A stretch of 64,000 bases of DNA from Vanilla planifolia (GCA_023846275.1 CM043868.1:18633755-18697754), one strand, 5' to 3'; shown: positions 1 through 15,000, numbered from the stretch's first letter. Notes: generated by a model not told the origin, from the sequence alone. Translations and numbers: made by a program.

Positions 1-26
1 CTATATCATTCTATACATTGCCTCAG

Positions 27-3000
27 ATCCTTGTTCTTGGCCAAAATTATAGCATTTTCGCTATTCTTAACATCTTCCCTCAATTGTTGCTCAGATATTA
101 TGAAAGGATGTCCTAACATTGAAACGAATCACGGCAAAAGGAACAGTCAACTTTCTCTGGCTGCAAAGCTTGATGCTCTAGTTGATATGAAATTTACTTA
201 CGTCATCTCCTGTCAGATGTTTGGAGCACAAAAAGCTTCAGGGGATTCCCATGCTCAAGATATTATTGATTTGATGTCAAGGTTTTGTGGGGAACATTGA
301 TGTTATTTTGTTTCAATATACTTATTCAATTGTTTGTTCAAATCTGTATTTTCATCATAATTGAAGGTATCCTTCGTTACGCATTGCCTACATTGAGGAA
401 AAGGAAGAAATTGTAGCTGACAAGACCCACAAGGTTTATTCTTCAATTTTAATAAAAGCTGTGAATAAATTGGATCAGGTAATTACTTTTTGGCAAGGTT
501 TATTCTTCAATTTCAATAAAAGCTGTTAAAAAATTGGATCAGGTAATTATTTTTTGGCATCTTGTATTTTTTCCCATTAGACTGGTACATCAGTCAGTAA
601 CAGTTAGGTATAGTTTGAAAATGGTGTTGCCTTTTAATGTTTAAAATTTTCTTTTTCTCAAGAGATTGTAATTTTTATACGCTTTGCTGAAAAATTATGT
701 TAAATGTGGCTCTCTTTACACTGGAGATGAAAGGTTACCAAAATACAGAGTTATCACAAGGCCCTTTTGGCAATTCCATTACTTTTTAGCATGTTAATGT
801 TATCCTTTATTATGGATGCCTCCTAAATCTACCAAGTCTTTTATTTGAATGCAAAATCTTTCACCTGAAGAGAAAGACTGATGGGCATCAAATGGAGAGC
901 AAGTAAATTGAACAAATAGGATTATGTAATCTTCTCCAAGGGTCTCCATGGCACTATGTATTTTTGAGATTTCTTCTACTATTCCTTTCAGTTGAATTTC
1001 TTAGTTTACAAAAATCTATGCATGCCATAGCCCATTGCAATAATGTTAGTAACTCGCACTTATGTTGATCTGCCTTGTCTATTCTTATCCAGCATTCCTA
1101 CTACATATGTGTTTATTTTTTTGTGCCTTTGAGAGTTCATTTTCTCTTTGTTGACACCTTAATAATGGAAACCTAAAATGAATCTTTTACAAATTAGATT
1201 GACTTAGATCAACTAACTCACAAATTGAAGTCAACGTATGTTCACTTCTAATAGAGGGGGATCGTTGTCCAATACTACGTAGAAGGAACGATCTCTATAT
1301 GGGCTTATTTCCCCTATAGATTTCGCTCTTTCTAACTAAAGTTTTATTTGGTGGAATTGTTGTTTCTCAACGATGTAACCACCACGATTAATTATAATTC
1401 TAGGAAAAAAAACTCTTGATTAAAAAATAAGTTCACGGACTTCTATTAATTAAAGACCTATTAATCACATTTTTTTTCTTAGGAAACATGTATAGTCTTT
1501 TAAACTTTTATATTTTATTGGGAAAGTGATGAGGTGATTGTTGATGAACTCAATCAAGTAATCATTGTTTCCTCTTTGTGCTTACATATGGAAGTCTCAT
1601 TTGCTAGGTTTAGAAACATTATTGTTAAACTTAGGTTTGCCGATTATGAATCATGGATTTTCTGCACTGTGATTATACAGATGTGGTTGTAAATGCATGC
1701 TATCCATACTAAAGGAGAATGATATTTGTTTGCTAAAGGAGTGTATTTGTAGATATTAGCTCTTTTATAATGTTATGAGCACACTAAGAGTCAAATAATG
1801 CATAATTTGGATAGCAACTGTTAACATATGCTCATAATAAAGCTAAAACTATGAAAATAGCATGAGCTACATGACAACAATATATTCATTGGTTAGGTTC
1901 AGTTTGCCTTGTTTTTGTTGTTAAGCATTTGTTCTCCCATCACAAATTCTTGAAAAATGTATTTCAATTTATCATAAAGCTTTTCCATTTGTCAAGATTC
2001 CAAAATACTAATTGTCTATCAAATTTTCTTTCCAAAAACTTCCAAGTTTTCTTTTAAAATAAACCCTATTATTTTACTTTTATCTTTTCTTTTCTCTAAA
2101 AAAATTTACTCTTTAGGTCAAATGATGGGATTGGGGATCCGATTGTCCAATAATCAAATCATACCATTTGATCTATGCAGAATTGGATGCTTCATTTTAG
2201 GGGTTCAACTTCTACTAACTGATCAAATTATTCAACCTACCGATTGGACTATCTAATCCATTGATTAGATGGTTTGATTAGTCGATTAAATCATTTGATC
2301 AACCCTTCTTCAACCTCTAGCTCTTGGCTCAATTGAACCATTTGATAGTCAATTTGATAATCTAATCAAGCTATAATGAACTTTGCTACTGCAAAAATGG
2401 TGAAATAATTTTATAGAATCCTTTTTAAGATGAATATTAAGTCCAAAGCATTTAAAAAATTAAAAAAAACATGCAACAACCCAAATTGTTATTCAATTTA
2501 AAGAGTTATTAACACTGTTTATTTATTTAAGGTTGTAAAATTAATATTTTGATCAATGAAGCTTACATTTTTTTTTGATAGAGTAGAATAAAATATTAAG
2601 TTTTGAGTTTCGTCTTATAAAGTGTCAATTCATCAAGTATTTTGGAATGTTAAGTTGAGCATACAATTAGATAGAACTCATCGAGATGAATTTATCGACA
2701 TTTGTTTTATTATAAATCAAAATTCATTAAAATTTTCTAAAAATTTTTTAAATGAGAGAGGTTATGTAATTAATAATTATTTTATATTTATTTATCAATA
2801 ATCCATTTACCCGATTCTTTCCCTTATTTGAGTGGACATAGCCATCAGCCATTTTATTCCTCCTTGGGAATGCACGTGAAAGGAGGGTTTTAGAATCCCT
2901 TGCTCATCAATAAGAGGGAAATCCATCATTTCCTTCAATTTCTCATCAAATTTCAATTCGCTACCTCGAGAAGAGTTGAATGCAAGGATTTCTTGTAGAT

Positions 3001-6000
3001 TTCTCCTTGGATCTAAGGGATAAAAAGTGAATTGTTTCAGATCTAAGTCTTGTAGCCATGTGGAGCTTCGAGGTAAGGTATTTTCTTGCATTCTAGTGTT
3101 ACTTGAGAAGGATTTTATGCTAAATACTTGAATTCCTAAAGGTTGGCTAAGGATTGAAAAGGTAATTTTGGAGATTTCGTAAAGAAAAGATGATTAAATT
3201 GTGAAATTTGTACAAAAAAGAGCATGCAACAAGGAAGAAAATCTCGATGAGTTAGTTCTTAGATTTCTATGTATTACATCTTAAGTCAAGTGCAAGTTTA
3301 TAGAAATTGGATTGTAATTATTCCTAAGACTTATGCATGTAATGAAGTAGTGGTTGTTTCTAAATATAGAAGTATAATTCTTAATTACAAGAAGCTAAAG
3401 GAAAAAGAAAGTTAGCGTTACCACAAGGAGTGCAGTTAAATTAACTTAAATAATTATGATATAAGTTATTAGTATATATTTTGAGTATTATGTTGACCTG
3501 AGCATTATTCCATGATATCATTCAACATATGTATACATGTTCTAATAATAATTAGCTTGCTTATTAGCATTATATATGGAATGAGAATTAAACATTGTAT
3601 ATAAATAATTCATTTGATTTATATATATATATATATCATGATAAGAGAAAATATGAGAAATGTAAAAGAACAAAATGAGAAAAAGCAGAAATGATAGAAC
3701 CTATGCTAAATGAGTCTTATATTATGTAATATATTTTAATTTGTTAAGATGATATAGTTTTTTTATGATTTTATCACATAGAGTTACTTCTTGTGTGATC
3801 AAGAGCTATCATAAGGGTTGTCATCTATTTGTAATCAAGGGTTATTGTTTAATGTGTGGTTTGGCAATTTAAGGTACCATTGGCATCGAACCTTATTATT
3901 AGAGATACTTAGCTTTTGATTAGGAGTTATATTATGAGCTATCACTTGCTGTGTGATATGACAATTTATAATGCGACTAATATCAGGCTTCATTATTAAA
4001 GCTGTATGTTATGTGATTAGGAGTTGCCACATATTATATAATTAGGGGCTATCATTTGTTATATGATCTAGTAACTTATGATACTATTACCATCAAACTT
4101 TATTATTAGAACTACTTATTATGTGACCAAAAGCTATCACCTACTGTGTGATTAAGGATTATTATTTATTGTGTGATTTGACAATTTAGGTCTACGGAGT
4201 TGATATAATCAGAGATGCCAAATAAGATAAGATGAAAATCTCATAAATAATGGTTATATGAGAATAGGTTTATTTATTTTGAGAAATTGAGAATGATATG
4301 AAGAATGATAAAATGAGAATATGCATGAAAAAATAGTAAATAAGAGAAGTATTATAATATACATGCATAAAAGATGATTTGAACATCCATAAAAAACTAA
4401 ATTGTATGATATTCATATAACATCCTAGAGATATGATTCCTTGTGAATACTTCATAGATGTAATGCATTTGTTTCAAATCTTCAAGTATTTTGAGACATC
4501 TCTTTGTAGCATTTAGTTTCTCTACTAAGCTTGTAAAGCTCATCACCTAGTGTTACAATGCATCTTACAAACATGCATAGAGTTAAGGACCCTACTGATG
4601 TTTAAGGAACGTCCCAGAGCAAAAGAATTTGTGGTGAGTATGGTGTAATGTTCTTGCTATGTGAGATTTATTTTGGGAGTTGGTATGTTTAATTGATTAA
4701 TAGTTGTATCCTTTATGTTTTGTGCTTGTTGTGGTATGTGATTTCATAATTTTTATATGGTATTGCTGGCAACTATAATGGTTGTGGCTAGATTAATGCA
4801 TGGATTATGGATTATAAAGAGTTTTGTGTAAGTTGTGGACATATTATGATCTATATATTAGGCTATTATTGATATATGAATATTTTAATATAAAAAATGG
4901 ACAATTTCAGGAGAGACTTTATCTTTTGAATTCTAGAATTTGGAGTCTTTCTAGTAGAGATTTAAATGGTTTTGAGATGATTAGGAGATGGATTTATTCG
5001 TCATTCCTTAAGTGGTTAGGTTGATAGTGTCATTAATTTGACTGTTTACTTTGATGTTTAACTCGATATTGATTTAATAGATATATTATCAAGTAATGAG
5101 TTTAAGCAAGACATGACTAAACAACATTTCAACATCTTCTTGTAAGAGATGTAAACCATGCTTTCCATTTAAACAAATAAAAAGTATGATTTTTAACTTA
5201 GATTCAAAACTTAACTATTTACCTTTTTTTCTTAATTCCTCTGTTATTGTGACAATTTCTTCTTTGTTATATGAATTCTCCTCTCTAATCTTTCAATTTT
5301 TCATTTTCAATCTCTCTCTCAATTGTCCACTCTCTTAATTATAGCAGTTGATATCTCTCTCATTTATCATCTCTGCTTGAAGGATAATCGCCTTTTTATT
5401 TCAAGCAATCAACTTGATTCCAAATTTCATTTTTGCATTTTACAAAACTACCTCATATAGTTACAAACTATTTTTTTATAAAGTCTGTCTCAATATGCTC
5501 TTTCCAAACATGTATTTGAAATATGTTTGATAATGCAATCATTGAGCTTAGTTTACCAAGTATTTTCATAAAACAATCATTTTTAAAATCCTTTAGGAAC
5601 TTCAAAAATACTACATGAAATTTATAACAATATACAAAACATACCAAAATGGCTTAAATTTCATAATTTTATTTTAAAATCTTTTTGTTAGCTAGTAACT
5701 AACTTACAATTGGCTAAATAATTTACATGACAATTCTAAGACATTACAATTAGTCATAGCTTTGCATTTGTATATCGATTACCAAGATCATAACTTCACC
5801 TGCTCACAAAGGGCAAGGAGCAATGCAAAAAAGAGGCACTTAATGAAAAGACACACAACACACATCCAAAACATGTCTCAACACTTATAGATACATTTTT
5901 AGAATATGAACTTCACTTAATTGCATCATTTGTTACACCATCAATCCACCATAATTGGAGAAGTGATATTTAGAAAATTAAATTTCAATTATAATTAACT

Positions 6001-9000
6001 AAATATTAAATTTCATTTTCTTGCAAAAAATACAGTTAGCCAAAAACATATGATTGAATTACAGGTCTATCATTTATAATTTTATGAAATTGAAATTTAA
6101 ATGGATTTTGATTTACACCTTATAGATCTTCGTTGAGATAACATTTGATATCCAATTCAGAGCTATTTCACAGAAATGTTGGATTGCATTTTGTCCAAAC
6201 AGACTAGTTCTAATTCATTCTGGGCTTCGATTCATAGTTATCCTTCCTAATACTTTTAACATGCCTTGTTGATATTACTTCTGTGATGTGCTGTGATCTT
6301 TTCAGAGGTTTTCAAGGCTTAGCATTTCTTTTCTATTGTTTTTGATTTATTGATCCAAAGGAACTGAAGGAACAATCTTGCAATTTTCTTAATACACTGT
6401 TAAATCGACCCATCTAGGCTTGCTAAGCTTTATCAACTTGTGAAAGCTAGAACATGGGTTGATTTTGATTCTCAATCTCAGTTATAAAATTCAAGGGAAC
6501 TATATATATTTTCATTAACTTGTAACAGCCAAAAGTTCCCTAAACATCAATGAACTAGTAAGCCCTTGAGACACTCAATGAACTACTTTTGGTATGGTTT
6601 TTTTATTATAATTTGACTTTATCAAGGCTCCACTTCAAGTTTCGTTATAGTTATAGATATTTTTACTTTTAAAATTTATGATATAGCATTGCAGTATGTA
6701 CCTTCTATTGTTGATATTCTTATTAATATGATAACAGAATGAGCTTGGATAAAAAAGAAGCCATGAAGGGTGGGTGACCTTGAGCATAAAGCAACTCTGA
6801 AATTGAATATATGAGATACAAGAGGGTTTACGTCTACCCTAACCAAATGATAAGGCTTTCCTTGTCCTTCATAAACATGAGCTTAGAAATTCTTATGGCC
6901 CCAATCCAAAATGAAATATATACTCACGAGAACTAGAAAAGTACAACAAACTGCCCTGAATAGTATGCACATGAGACCTAAGAAAGGTCTTCCACAACAA
7001 GAGTTCAACTTGACCCAAGAAGTCAAGTTAATGAAAGCAAAGTTATAGCATAAAAATGTGTAAATACAGACCTTACAACAAGTTCTTGGATTATTGGGAG
7101 AAGAACATAACAAGAGTAGTCAAAAGTTGATTTGAAGCAAGAAATAATGGCCTTGGCAAAAATACTAGTGTAAGCACTTTTCTCATCAAAGTTTGCCCAA
7201 GTTGAATGGAATTTCATAATAAAAGAGCATCAATATTTTTGAACAATTGAGGGTTCTAATTTATAGGGAAAAAAAGCTAAAGGAATCCTTGAATGATATT
7301 TTTCCCATTCCATTTTCCTTTTATGAAAATTTTCTAGTGTTTGTCTTTAAAAGTAGCTCCAACATTTGATTGAATAGTTGGACCATTTGATTAGTAATGA
7401 GTACTACAAACTAAGCTTGGTCGTCATGGTTTGATCTAGAAGATTGGGCAGTCCAATCGTCATTTTCTCACAACCAAAATTTATCCTCTTGGACACTACT
7501 GTTCGTTTAGTTTTAAGAAGCCTTATTGAATGTTCATGGTCTCATCAGACACAGGGCTTCTCCTTATTATCAGATAGAGATCAATCTGTTTGAATTGTTT
7601 ATTAGATTGTCCAAGTTGTGCACATATGTAGTTTTGTGACTTTTAAATATTGAAGATATAAATAATTTTGTGATAGTAGAAAATCAATAGTATTGACAAG
7701 AATTAATAATTTTAACAGAATTTTAGCATTAATTTGGAAATGAGTTTTTCAAAAAGTTTAGACCTTAAAAACTTAACATTTTAGCTAGTGTTAAATCACT
7801 GTAACACTTTTATAACTAATTTTAAACTACATTAATTGCCAAATGGTGTCTCAAGCTGCTTGTCTTACCTAGAAATTTTAGCACTTTAAATATGAATCGA
7901 ATTTAACTCAAAGCAATGTTGAACCTTTTTTTTTTCCTCCGAGCTACATCATCAAGTCGTTCTTGTCCATTCATAACCTGTATTAAGTATGAAACCTGAA
8001 TGTAATTAATACAAGTTCTGAGTAAACTTTATTCTTAGATTTGCATCGTCTAACACTCTTCGTCAATTCATGAAGCTAATAGTTAAGTTTGGCAAGGAGC
8101 ATAAATGACGAAAGGGTTACTATCGGTGATTATAAACTATTTTAAAAGAGAAATTTTGAATTTCAAATAAATTCGATATTGTTTATCTTTAATCTATACT
8201 TTCAAATAATGAAAAAATTGTTGGGGTATGTCAATCTTAGAATCTAAGTTGGATGCATTGAACGAGCATTCTTTTTGGTATTTTGTGTGATTGAAGAATT
8301 ATACTCAATATTAAACATAAGTTTTATAAATTTGTAATATGATATCAATAATTGGTATTTGAATTACAAATGTATATTTAGAATAAGTGTTACAAAGATA
8401 CAGATTTTGAGCTGTATGTAGCTATACTTATAGTGACATGATTAGATGTGGGTGCATAAAGGAGAAGGTTGGTGTAGTATTAATTAATGTTAATCAACCA
8501 TAAGACAATTAATGTTTTTATTAGGAGAGGTGAGATGATACAAATGTTTACAATAAATAGTGGAGAAAGGCCATAAAAAATTTTGTAGAATTGTATTAGA
8601 AAGAACTTGGCGTGATTGGATGTAAAGAAAGAACTACAGATGAATAGGGTATGATGGCATTAGAAGATTAATATCTAACCTGAAGATAGTAGGATTAAAG
8701 TTTATTGACATTATTGTTGTTATGTTGTTTATAGTGTGAACGTGGTACTAATATAATTTGTGCAGTGAAGCAGATGCATTTTTATGCTGTTTTGATTCGT
8801 TCATGTTTTTCAAAACCAAAAATTTTTTATGTGTTGCTGATTTCTGGATAGAGATCACATCTAGCTTATTAAACCTCCAATTATATTATGTTTGGATATG
8901 AAGAAAGAGTTTCTTATGGAGTTAGAGGATTCATCGAATCAATGTTACTTTATTGGAATTAAGGTTACTATTTATTGTTGTGATTCTTCAAGTATATTTC

Positions 9001-12000
9001 AGTTGTGTAGTGATAGAGTTTGTGCAGAATTATGCAAAGTAGATGCACTTTTTATGATGTTTAGAATCATTTGCATGTTGATTGAGCCAAAGTTTTGAGA
9101 TACACTGCTGATTTTCTTGCTGATTGTAGGAGATATATCGTATCAAGCTACCTGGACCTCCAATTATTGGGGAAGGTAAACCTGAGAACCAAAACCATGC
9201 AATTATCTTCACTCGTGGGGAAGCTCTCCAAGCAATTGATATGAATCAGGTATATGATGCATTTTTTAATTATGTACTAATTTTTTTTCTTTTACAAGAA
9301 GATTTCTATTGCACCAGGATAACTATTTTGAAGAAGCCTATAAGATGCGAAATCTTCTGCAAGAATTTCTTAAACATTCAGGTCAGCACCAGCCAACCAT
9401 ACTTGGCCTTAGAGAGCACATATTTACGGGAAGGTTTGTTACTTTCTATTCACTTAAAGGAATTTTTAAATTCGAAACATTAAAATGTATTTCCCTTCTT
9501 TGCTTACAGTGTTAGTATTATAGAAGCAAGATACTGGTAAACTGTTGTTTTTATTTCAGTATATCTTCTCTGGCTGGTTTCATGTCGTACCAAGAATCTA
9601 GCTTCGTGACGATTGGGCAGCGGTTCCTGGCAAACCCTCTTAGGTAAGTGTAATATTTTGTATTTTTCTTTACTTAGGCTTTTGTAAACTGTGTGCTATG
9701 TGCAGCTACTAGAATGCTTGTGCTTATTTTTACGATTGGAATTTCATTTTAGATGTATAAGATGGTTTACCTTGACTATGCTGTTGGTGAAAGGAACAAC
9801 TAATCTTGCTTCTTGAAATATACAGGGTACGGTTTCACTATGGACATCCTGACATATTTGACCGGATATTTCACATAACCCAAGGGGGAATAAGTAAAGC
9901 GTCAAAGACTATCAATTTAAGCGAGGATATATTTGCTGGTATAAATGTGCCAACAGTTCATAATCTCTGTTTTACCTGATTGCTTGCATAAAGTCTGAAA
10001 AACTTTGCAGGCTTTAACACCATTCTTCGTCGAGGTCATGTAAGTTATAAAGAGTACTTGCAAGTTGGCAAAGGTCGTGATGTAGGACTCAACCAAATAT
10101 CAAAATTTGAAGCAAAAGTGGCAAATGGGAACAGTGAACAATCTCTCAGTCGTGAAATTTACCGTCTTGCCCACCGCTTTGATTTCTTCCGAATGCTTTC
10201 TTTTTATTTCACAACTGTTGGATATTACTTCAACAATATGGTAAGCTTCAGCAAAAGCACGACATTCTTTTGTTGTGTTTATGATTATTTCAAGTTTCAT
10301 TCTCCCTTTGCAACAGTTTAGTTATATTAGTTGCCTTATTTGAGTTAGAGACCCCAACATACAAATAGTAATATTATGTTGGATAATGTGCAATGTTAAC
10401 TATTCAAATTGGAAATTGAAGAAGAAAAGGATTGTTCTTCACTGTATTCATCATAATCAAGAAAACAAACATTTATAAGCAATAGAAGAAATAGAAATCT
10501 TTATTTATTGAAACTAATCTCAAATGGAATAGAGAATCATAGAGAATAAAAAAAAAAGACATTACAATAACTCAAACTAATCAAGAACATAGAAAGAAAT
10601 TATATCTAATATTTCTAGCAAATTGTCCCAAAATCAATCTTACAAACATGGGTCTCTTATTTCTATGAAGCCCCATGATTGTGGGATTTTTATTTTAGTT
10701 ATAGCCCCACGATTAGTCTTATTATTGTGGAACTCTTCATTCAATTTTTAAAATTTTATCAAGCTAATGAATAAATATCAATTGTTCTCAATTTGCAAAT
10801 ATAATGATCAAACATTGAATTTTGAAGACACCTTAAAGAGAACAATAATAAAAGAGAATAATAATGTTGTCTATCTCATTTTTTGATAAACTTTTTGTCA
10901 AATGTCACATGCTTTATTTTGTCATGTTGAACTAAGTTGTCAACTACATTAATGGAGGGCTTAGTGTTGCTGAACAAAGACACAAAACTGACAAAGGAAA
11001 TATCCAAATCTTTTAATAATTTATCTAGAATAGTACACACATTCATTCCTTAGGTTGTCTTTATACCCAATTTCAACCCAATTGGTTACTGTAGAATATC
11101 TCTTTCTTCTTTGAGTCCCCAAATTTCCTTATACTTTCATACGATACCTTGTTATTGACTATTGTCTTTCATTAAATCAACACAGCTTACATTCGAGTAC
11201 TTAACATCTCTAATCTTAGTTTTCTTGAATAGCAAACCCTTTTCTAGAACTCTATTTTAGAAATATCAAAATTTGATTAACTACTTTTGTATGTCTTTTT
11301 GTGGAGCATACATAAATTGGCTTACAACATGCACATTAAAGACAATGTTGGGTATTGTGAGTGACAAATAAATCAACTTCCCTATAAGGTGACGGTTGTT
11401 CCCTTTGTTCATTGAGGGATCTTCCTCAAATGTTTTATCCTTCTAAATGAAATCCTAATGGCATACTAGTGGCTTGCATTTAAGCTTCCCAATCTCTTTA
11501 AGCATATCAAACATTTACTCTTTTGAGAGATGAAGATTTGTGCTCTAATTCTATGACTTTCATATCATGAAAGTATGAGGATTTGAAGATCTTTTACTTT
11601 GAATTTGGGTTGTAGTTTTTTTTAATAAAGATTTACAATTTCATTTTCATCATCACCTAACACAATTGGAATTATCTACTTACCAATATCATTCTTCTTT
11701 ATAAACAAGATGTGATTACATTAATCTTGTTTGTCTTTAAGTTGCTTCATAACTATGCTAAATAGCATAAGCAATGCACATGGTGATTGCTTCAGAATAT
11801 AAAGAGATTTGTTTATCTACATACCTTGCTCAAATCTCTGTGAACCTCAAATCATGGTAGAGCTCTCTTGTAGATCTCTTCTTCATTGTATCATTCAAGA
11901 ATGCAATCTTAATGTCTAATTGATGTAATCCCCAAATTTTCTACAACAAATGATAAGACTCTGACTAGGTTGTGTTTAGCAAGCAAAAGTTTCTTCATAA

Positions 12001-15000
12001 TCAATCCTAAAAGTTTTGAGTAAACCCCTTGACAATAAGTCTTGCCTTATACCACGTAGTAAGTCCACATCTATACTTAATCATGAAAATTTACTTGTCA
12101 TGTATAATCTTCTTCCTTTCAAGTCGCTTCATAAATTCTTAAATGTTGGCATTTCCTTTATCATTATGGCCTTTCACGTCCAATCTTGATGAACTTTATA
12201 GACATCTTTAGGAATTTAGATCTTATCAACTTTTGTGATAGATGTCTTGAAATTCTACGATAGTTTGCAATAAGTAAAATAATTCAAAATTGGTTATTTA
12301 GTGTAAGACATTATGCTTCTCAAAGAAATTAGAAGATCCAAAACATTCACTTTCACTTTTAACTCTTTTTTACCTCCATCAGCAGTTTCAACTTCTTATT
12401 GACTATCTACATCAAGAGTTTCCCCAAGTTTAAATTCATACTTTTGCCTTCAAGCTTATGGTTTCCTTGCATAAACAAATATTGGTTTTAAATCTACATC
12501 ACTTAACCTCCATTTTGGCCTAAGTCGTTATATTTTATGGAAATTATAGTCATTAAGCCGTATTAATTTATTGATTTAATAAAAGTTTAACATTTATGTA
12601 TTTTAAGAACTCATCAAATTTAGTAGTCTCTCCTTTTATCTAAATTAACAATTTAAGTTAATTAGGACTTATTAACATTGATAGGTCATTCATTAGTCTA
12701 AAATTAGACTTATTTATAACAATTAAGTGTTACATCAAATTTTGGGGTCTTACAATCTCAAAGTTATTGATTATAATAGAATGATGGGAATCAAGTTAGT
12801 AGACTAATGATTATCTCTGCTTAGAAAGATTGGAAGAGTTTCCTAAAGGAGGTATGATATGAAGCTCAATAACTCCCTCATATATAGTGTGAATCTATGA
12901 AGAGCAGGTGTAACATCTATTGATGGTTACCAATCTTATTGAATGGTTATATCAAAGGGTTAAATCTTAGAAGGGTATTATAGCCTTGTTTGAATTTGTT
13001 TTAATGGAAGATGGCCTTCATTATTAATTCTTATTATATGTAGGCATTGGAACAATGATACTTTTTAGTAAGACATTCATTGGTTAAGAGATCATTATCA
13101 TTTTTAAATAGAGAAGTTATTTTTGTCAATAGTAGAAACAAGGTCAATTGTTGACGACAACCATGGAAACATTCCTTGCTCAATTGCTACAAGGACCTCT
13201 TCTATTAAACAAAAGATGGGCATGACTTTCCCTAAGGATATATACTACACACTTTATTTATTCCTAATTATCAACATCAAAACATGGGTATCTTAGTAGC
13301 TACTTAATGCCTAAAGTTTTCATAAGCCTATTTTCATTGGTAGCAAATTAGTTATTCTTGAGACTTATTTATTGAGTCATTAATTTTAATACCATTAATT
13401 TGATGACAACAAAATTATTTTATTATTTTTCTAATATTTTTTCTTAAGTATTTTAGATCATTTGTTTCAAAATTAAATAGGTCAATCAATAAGAGAGCTT
13501 GATCATTAACTTAAAGAACTTATTGGTGATGTTTTAGTATTAATCGTAATTAACACCAAAACAAATACATTACTTGGGCAAACGAGGAGAATTTTTTTTT
13601 TTTTTTGAGTCATCCTTATTGTTGTAGAATGTAAGACTATAACATTTTATTTGAGACATTATAATTCAATGAGATATAGTGAGAGTGTTTAAATGCTTAT
13701 AAAATCATTAATTCACTTATTTATGATTACTTGAAGTATATATTTCATAAAGATTTTCTAACTCAAAATATGTCTTATAATAAAGCAAAGTTAATAGGTT
13801 ACATCACTTACTAAAAGTTAATCAAGTAATAGTTAAAAAGAATGTTAATTAAGTGATGCTTGACAAAGTTGTAGTAATTATACTTATGCAATATAAGTCA
13901 TCATACAATATGACTAGTTATCTGATGTGGTCAAAATAAGGTTGGACTCGACGATTTTATATTTAGTTTAGTAACTTAGGTTATTCGTGCAATACGATCT
14001 TCTGATCACACATGTACGATCCTTATTTTCTTAAGAGATGTAAGCTAAGGCTTAAATCTGATGTGCTTTGTACTGTACAATATTGGTATTGTATATATAC
14101 AACTTGTTCACTTATATCATTTGACAGACGTTCGGATAGGGCAACATTGGTTTGAGGAGAATTCTTTTGCTTGATCATACAATACAATTTTTTATATCGT
14201 ACATGTATGATCTCATTTAATAAAGAGATAAAAGTTTTGCTTAGTTGTGAAAGCTAAAAACTTAGTACAGTATGATTTTCTAATTGTACTTGTACAGTCT
14301 TGTGATAATAAAGAGAATATAAGTTGTTAAGGTCATCCTATATGTACGATCTTTATCATTGTCCTGTATGATATCTATAAAACCCAAGATATGTAAATTG
14401 AAACTAGGGATAGAAAAAGTCTATGCTTTGTACATGTACTCATCGTACAAGTATGATCATATGTTAGTAGTAATTTAATCTAGTCAAACAAGTCTAAAGA
14501 GTCAGATGAATAGTATTATGGGTATATTGTATGATATTTGATCAGACATGTATATGATCAATACAAGAAATATGAGTAGCAGCTAGTTTGATAAATTTTC
14601 AAGAAATTTTATTTTACACAATGGGGATTGTTTGGAGTTGTTGGAATGCATACGAATGCATGTATATAGAGATCCAAACTTAGTGAAAAAGTTAATGATC
14701 ATTTGTACATTTTTAAGGAAATGATTCGCTTGAAAATCATCATTGCAAAGAGAAAACAAGAGCAAGATCATAAGACTCAAGAATTCCATTGAAGCATTCC
14801 TTCAAGTTCATTCTATTAAGCTAAGTTAATTATTCTATATTGCTTTAACTTTGATATAATGTACCTGTTGATTAAAATTGGATTTAGGAGCTTTGTGTTT
14901 TAAGACTTATATTGTATCTTTTGTCCCCTCGTTAAGGCTCTTTTTTGAACTTTGTATTTGTCTTTTGGTTATTATTATAAGGTCTTTTATTTCAGTGATT

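Larger units (their letters stand above)
479..9129 (+). other. 8.65-kb intron of callose synthase, AT-rich with repeat debris
   Basis: Between the donor at 479 and the acceptor ending at 9129 I see no coding exon of the host gene. The intron holds the exon-end duplication, patches rich in the words CCATTTGATTAG and GATTGTCCAAT (about 2120-2370 and 7350-7620) that look like old LTR sequence, a minisatellite (3770-4200), an AT dinucleotide run (3619-3636), a gypsy-LTR-like stretch (about 4890-5040) and a pseudo-exon duplication just before the acceptor. A 94-codon minus-strand reading frame at 2807-3091 resembles no family I know. Positions 5200-8600 show nothing I can name. Confidence 0.75.

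Noticed and set aside
2807..3091. 94-codon minus-strand open frame
   Set aside because: No recognisable motif, lies antisense in a callose synthase intron, and the surrounding DNA looks like an LTR leader with a splice-donor-like GAGGTAAGG.
4270..4455. 61-codon hydrophobic minus-strand frame as a small membrane protein
   Set aside because: Phe/Ile/Ser-rich translation is what AT-rich DNA gives by chance; no start context or homology.
6883..7217. Two overlapping minus-strand open frames of 60-80 codons
   Set aside because: Cys/Phe-rich translations with no family resemblance in AT-rich intron DNA; probably chance.
8892..9098. 68-codon plus-strand frame as an extra callose synthase exon
   Set aside because: It falls in the duplicated intron end and does not match any part of the protein, which is already complete across this junction.
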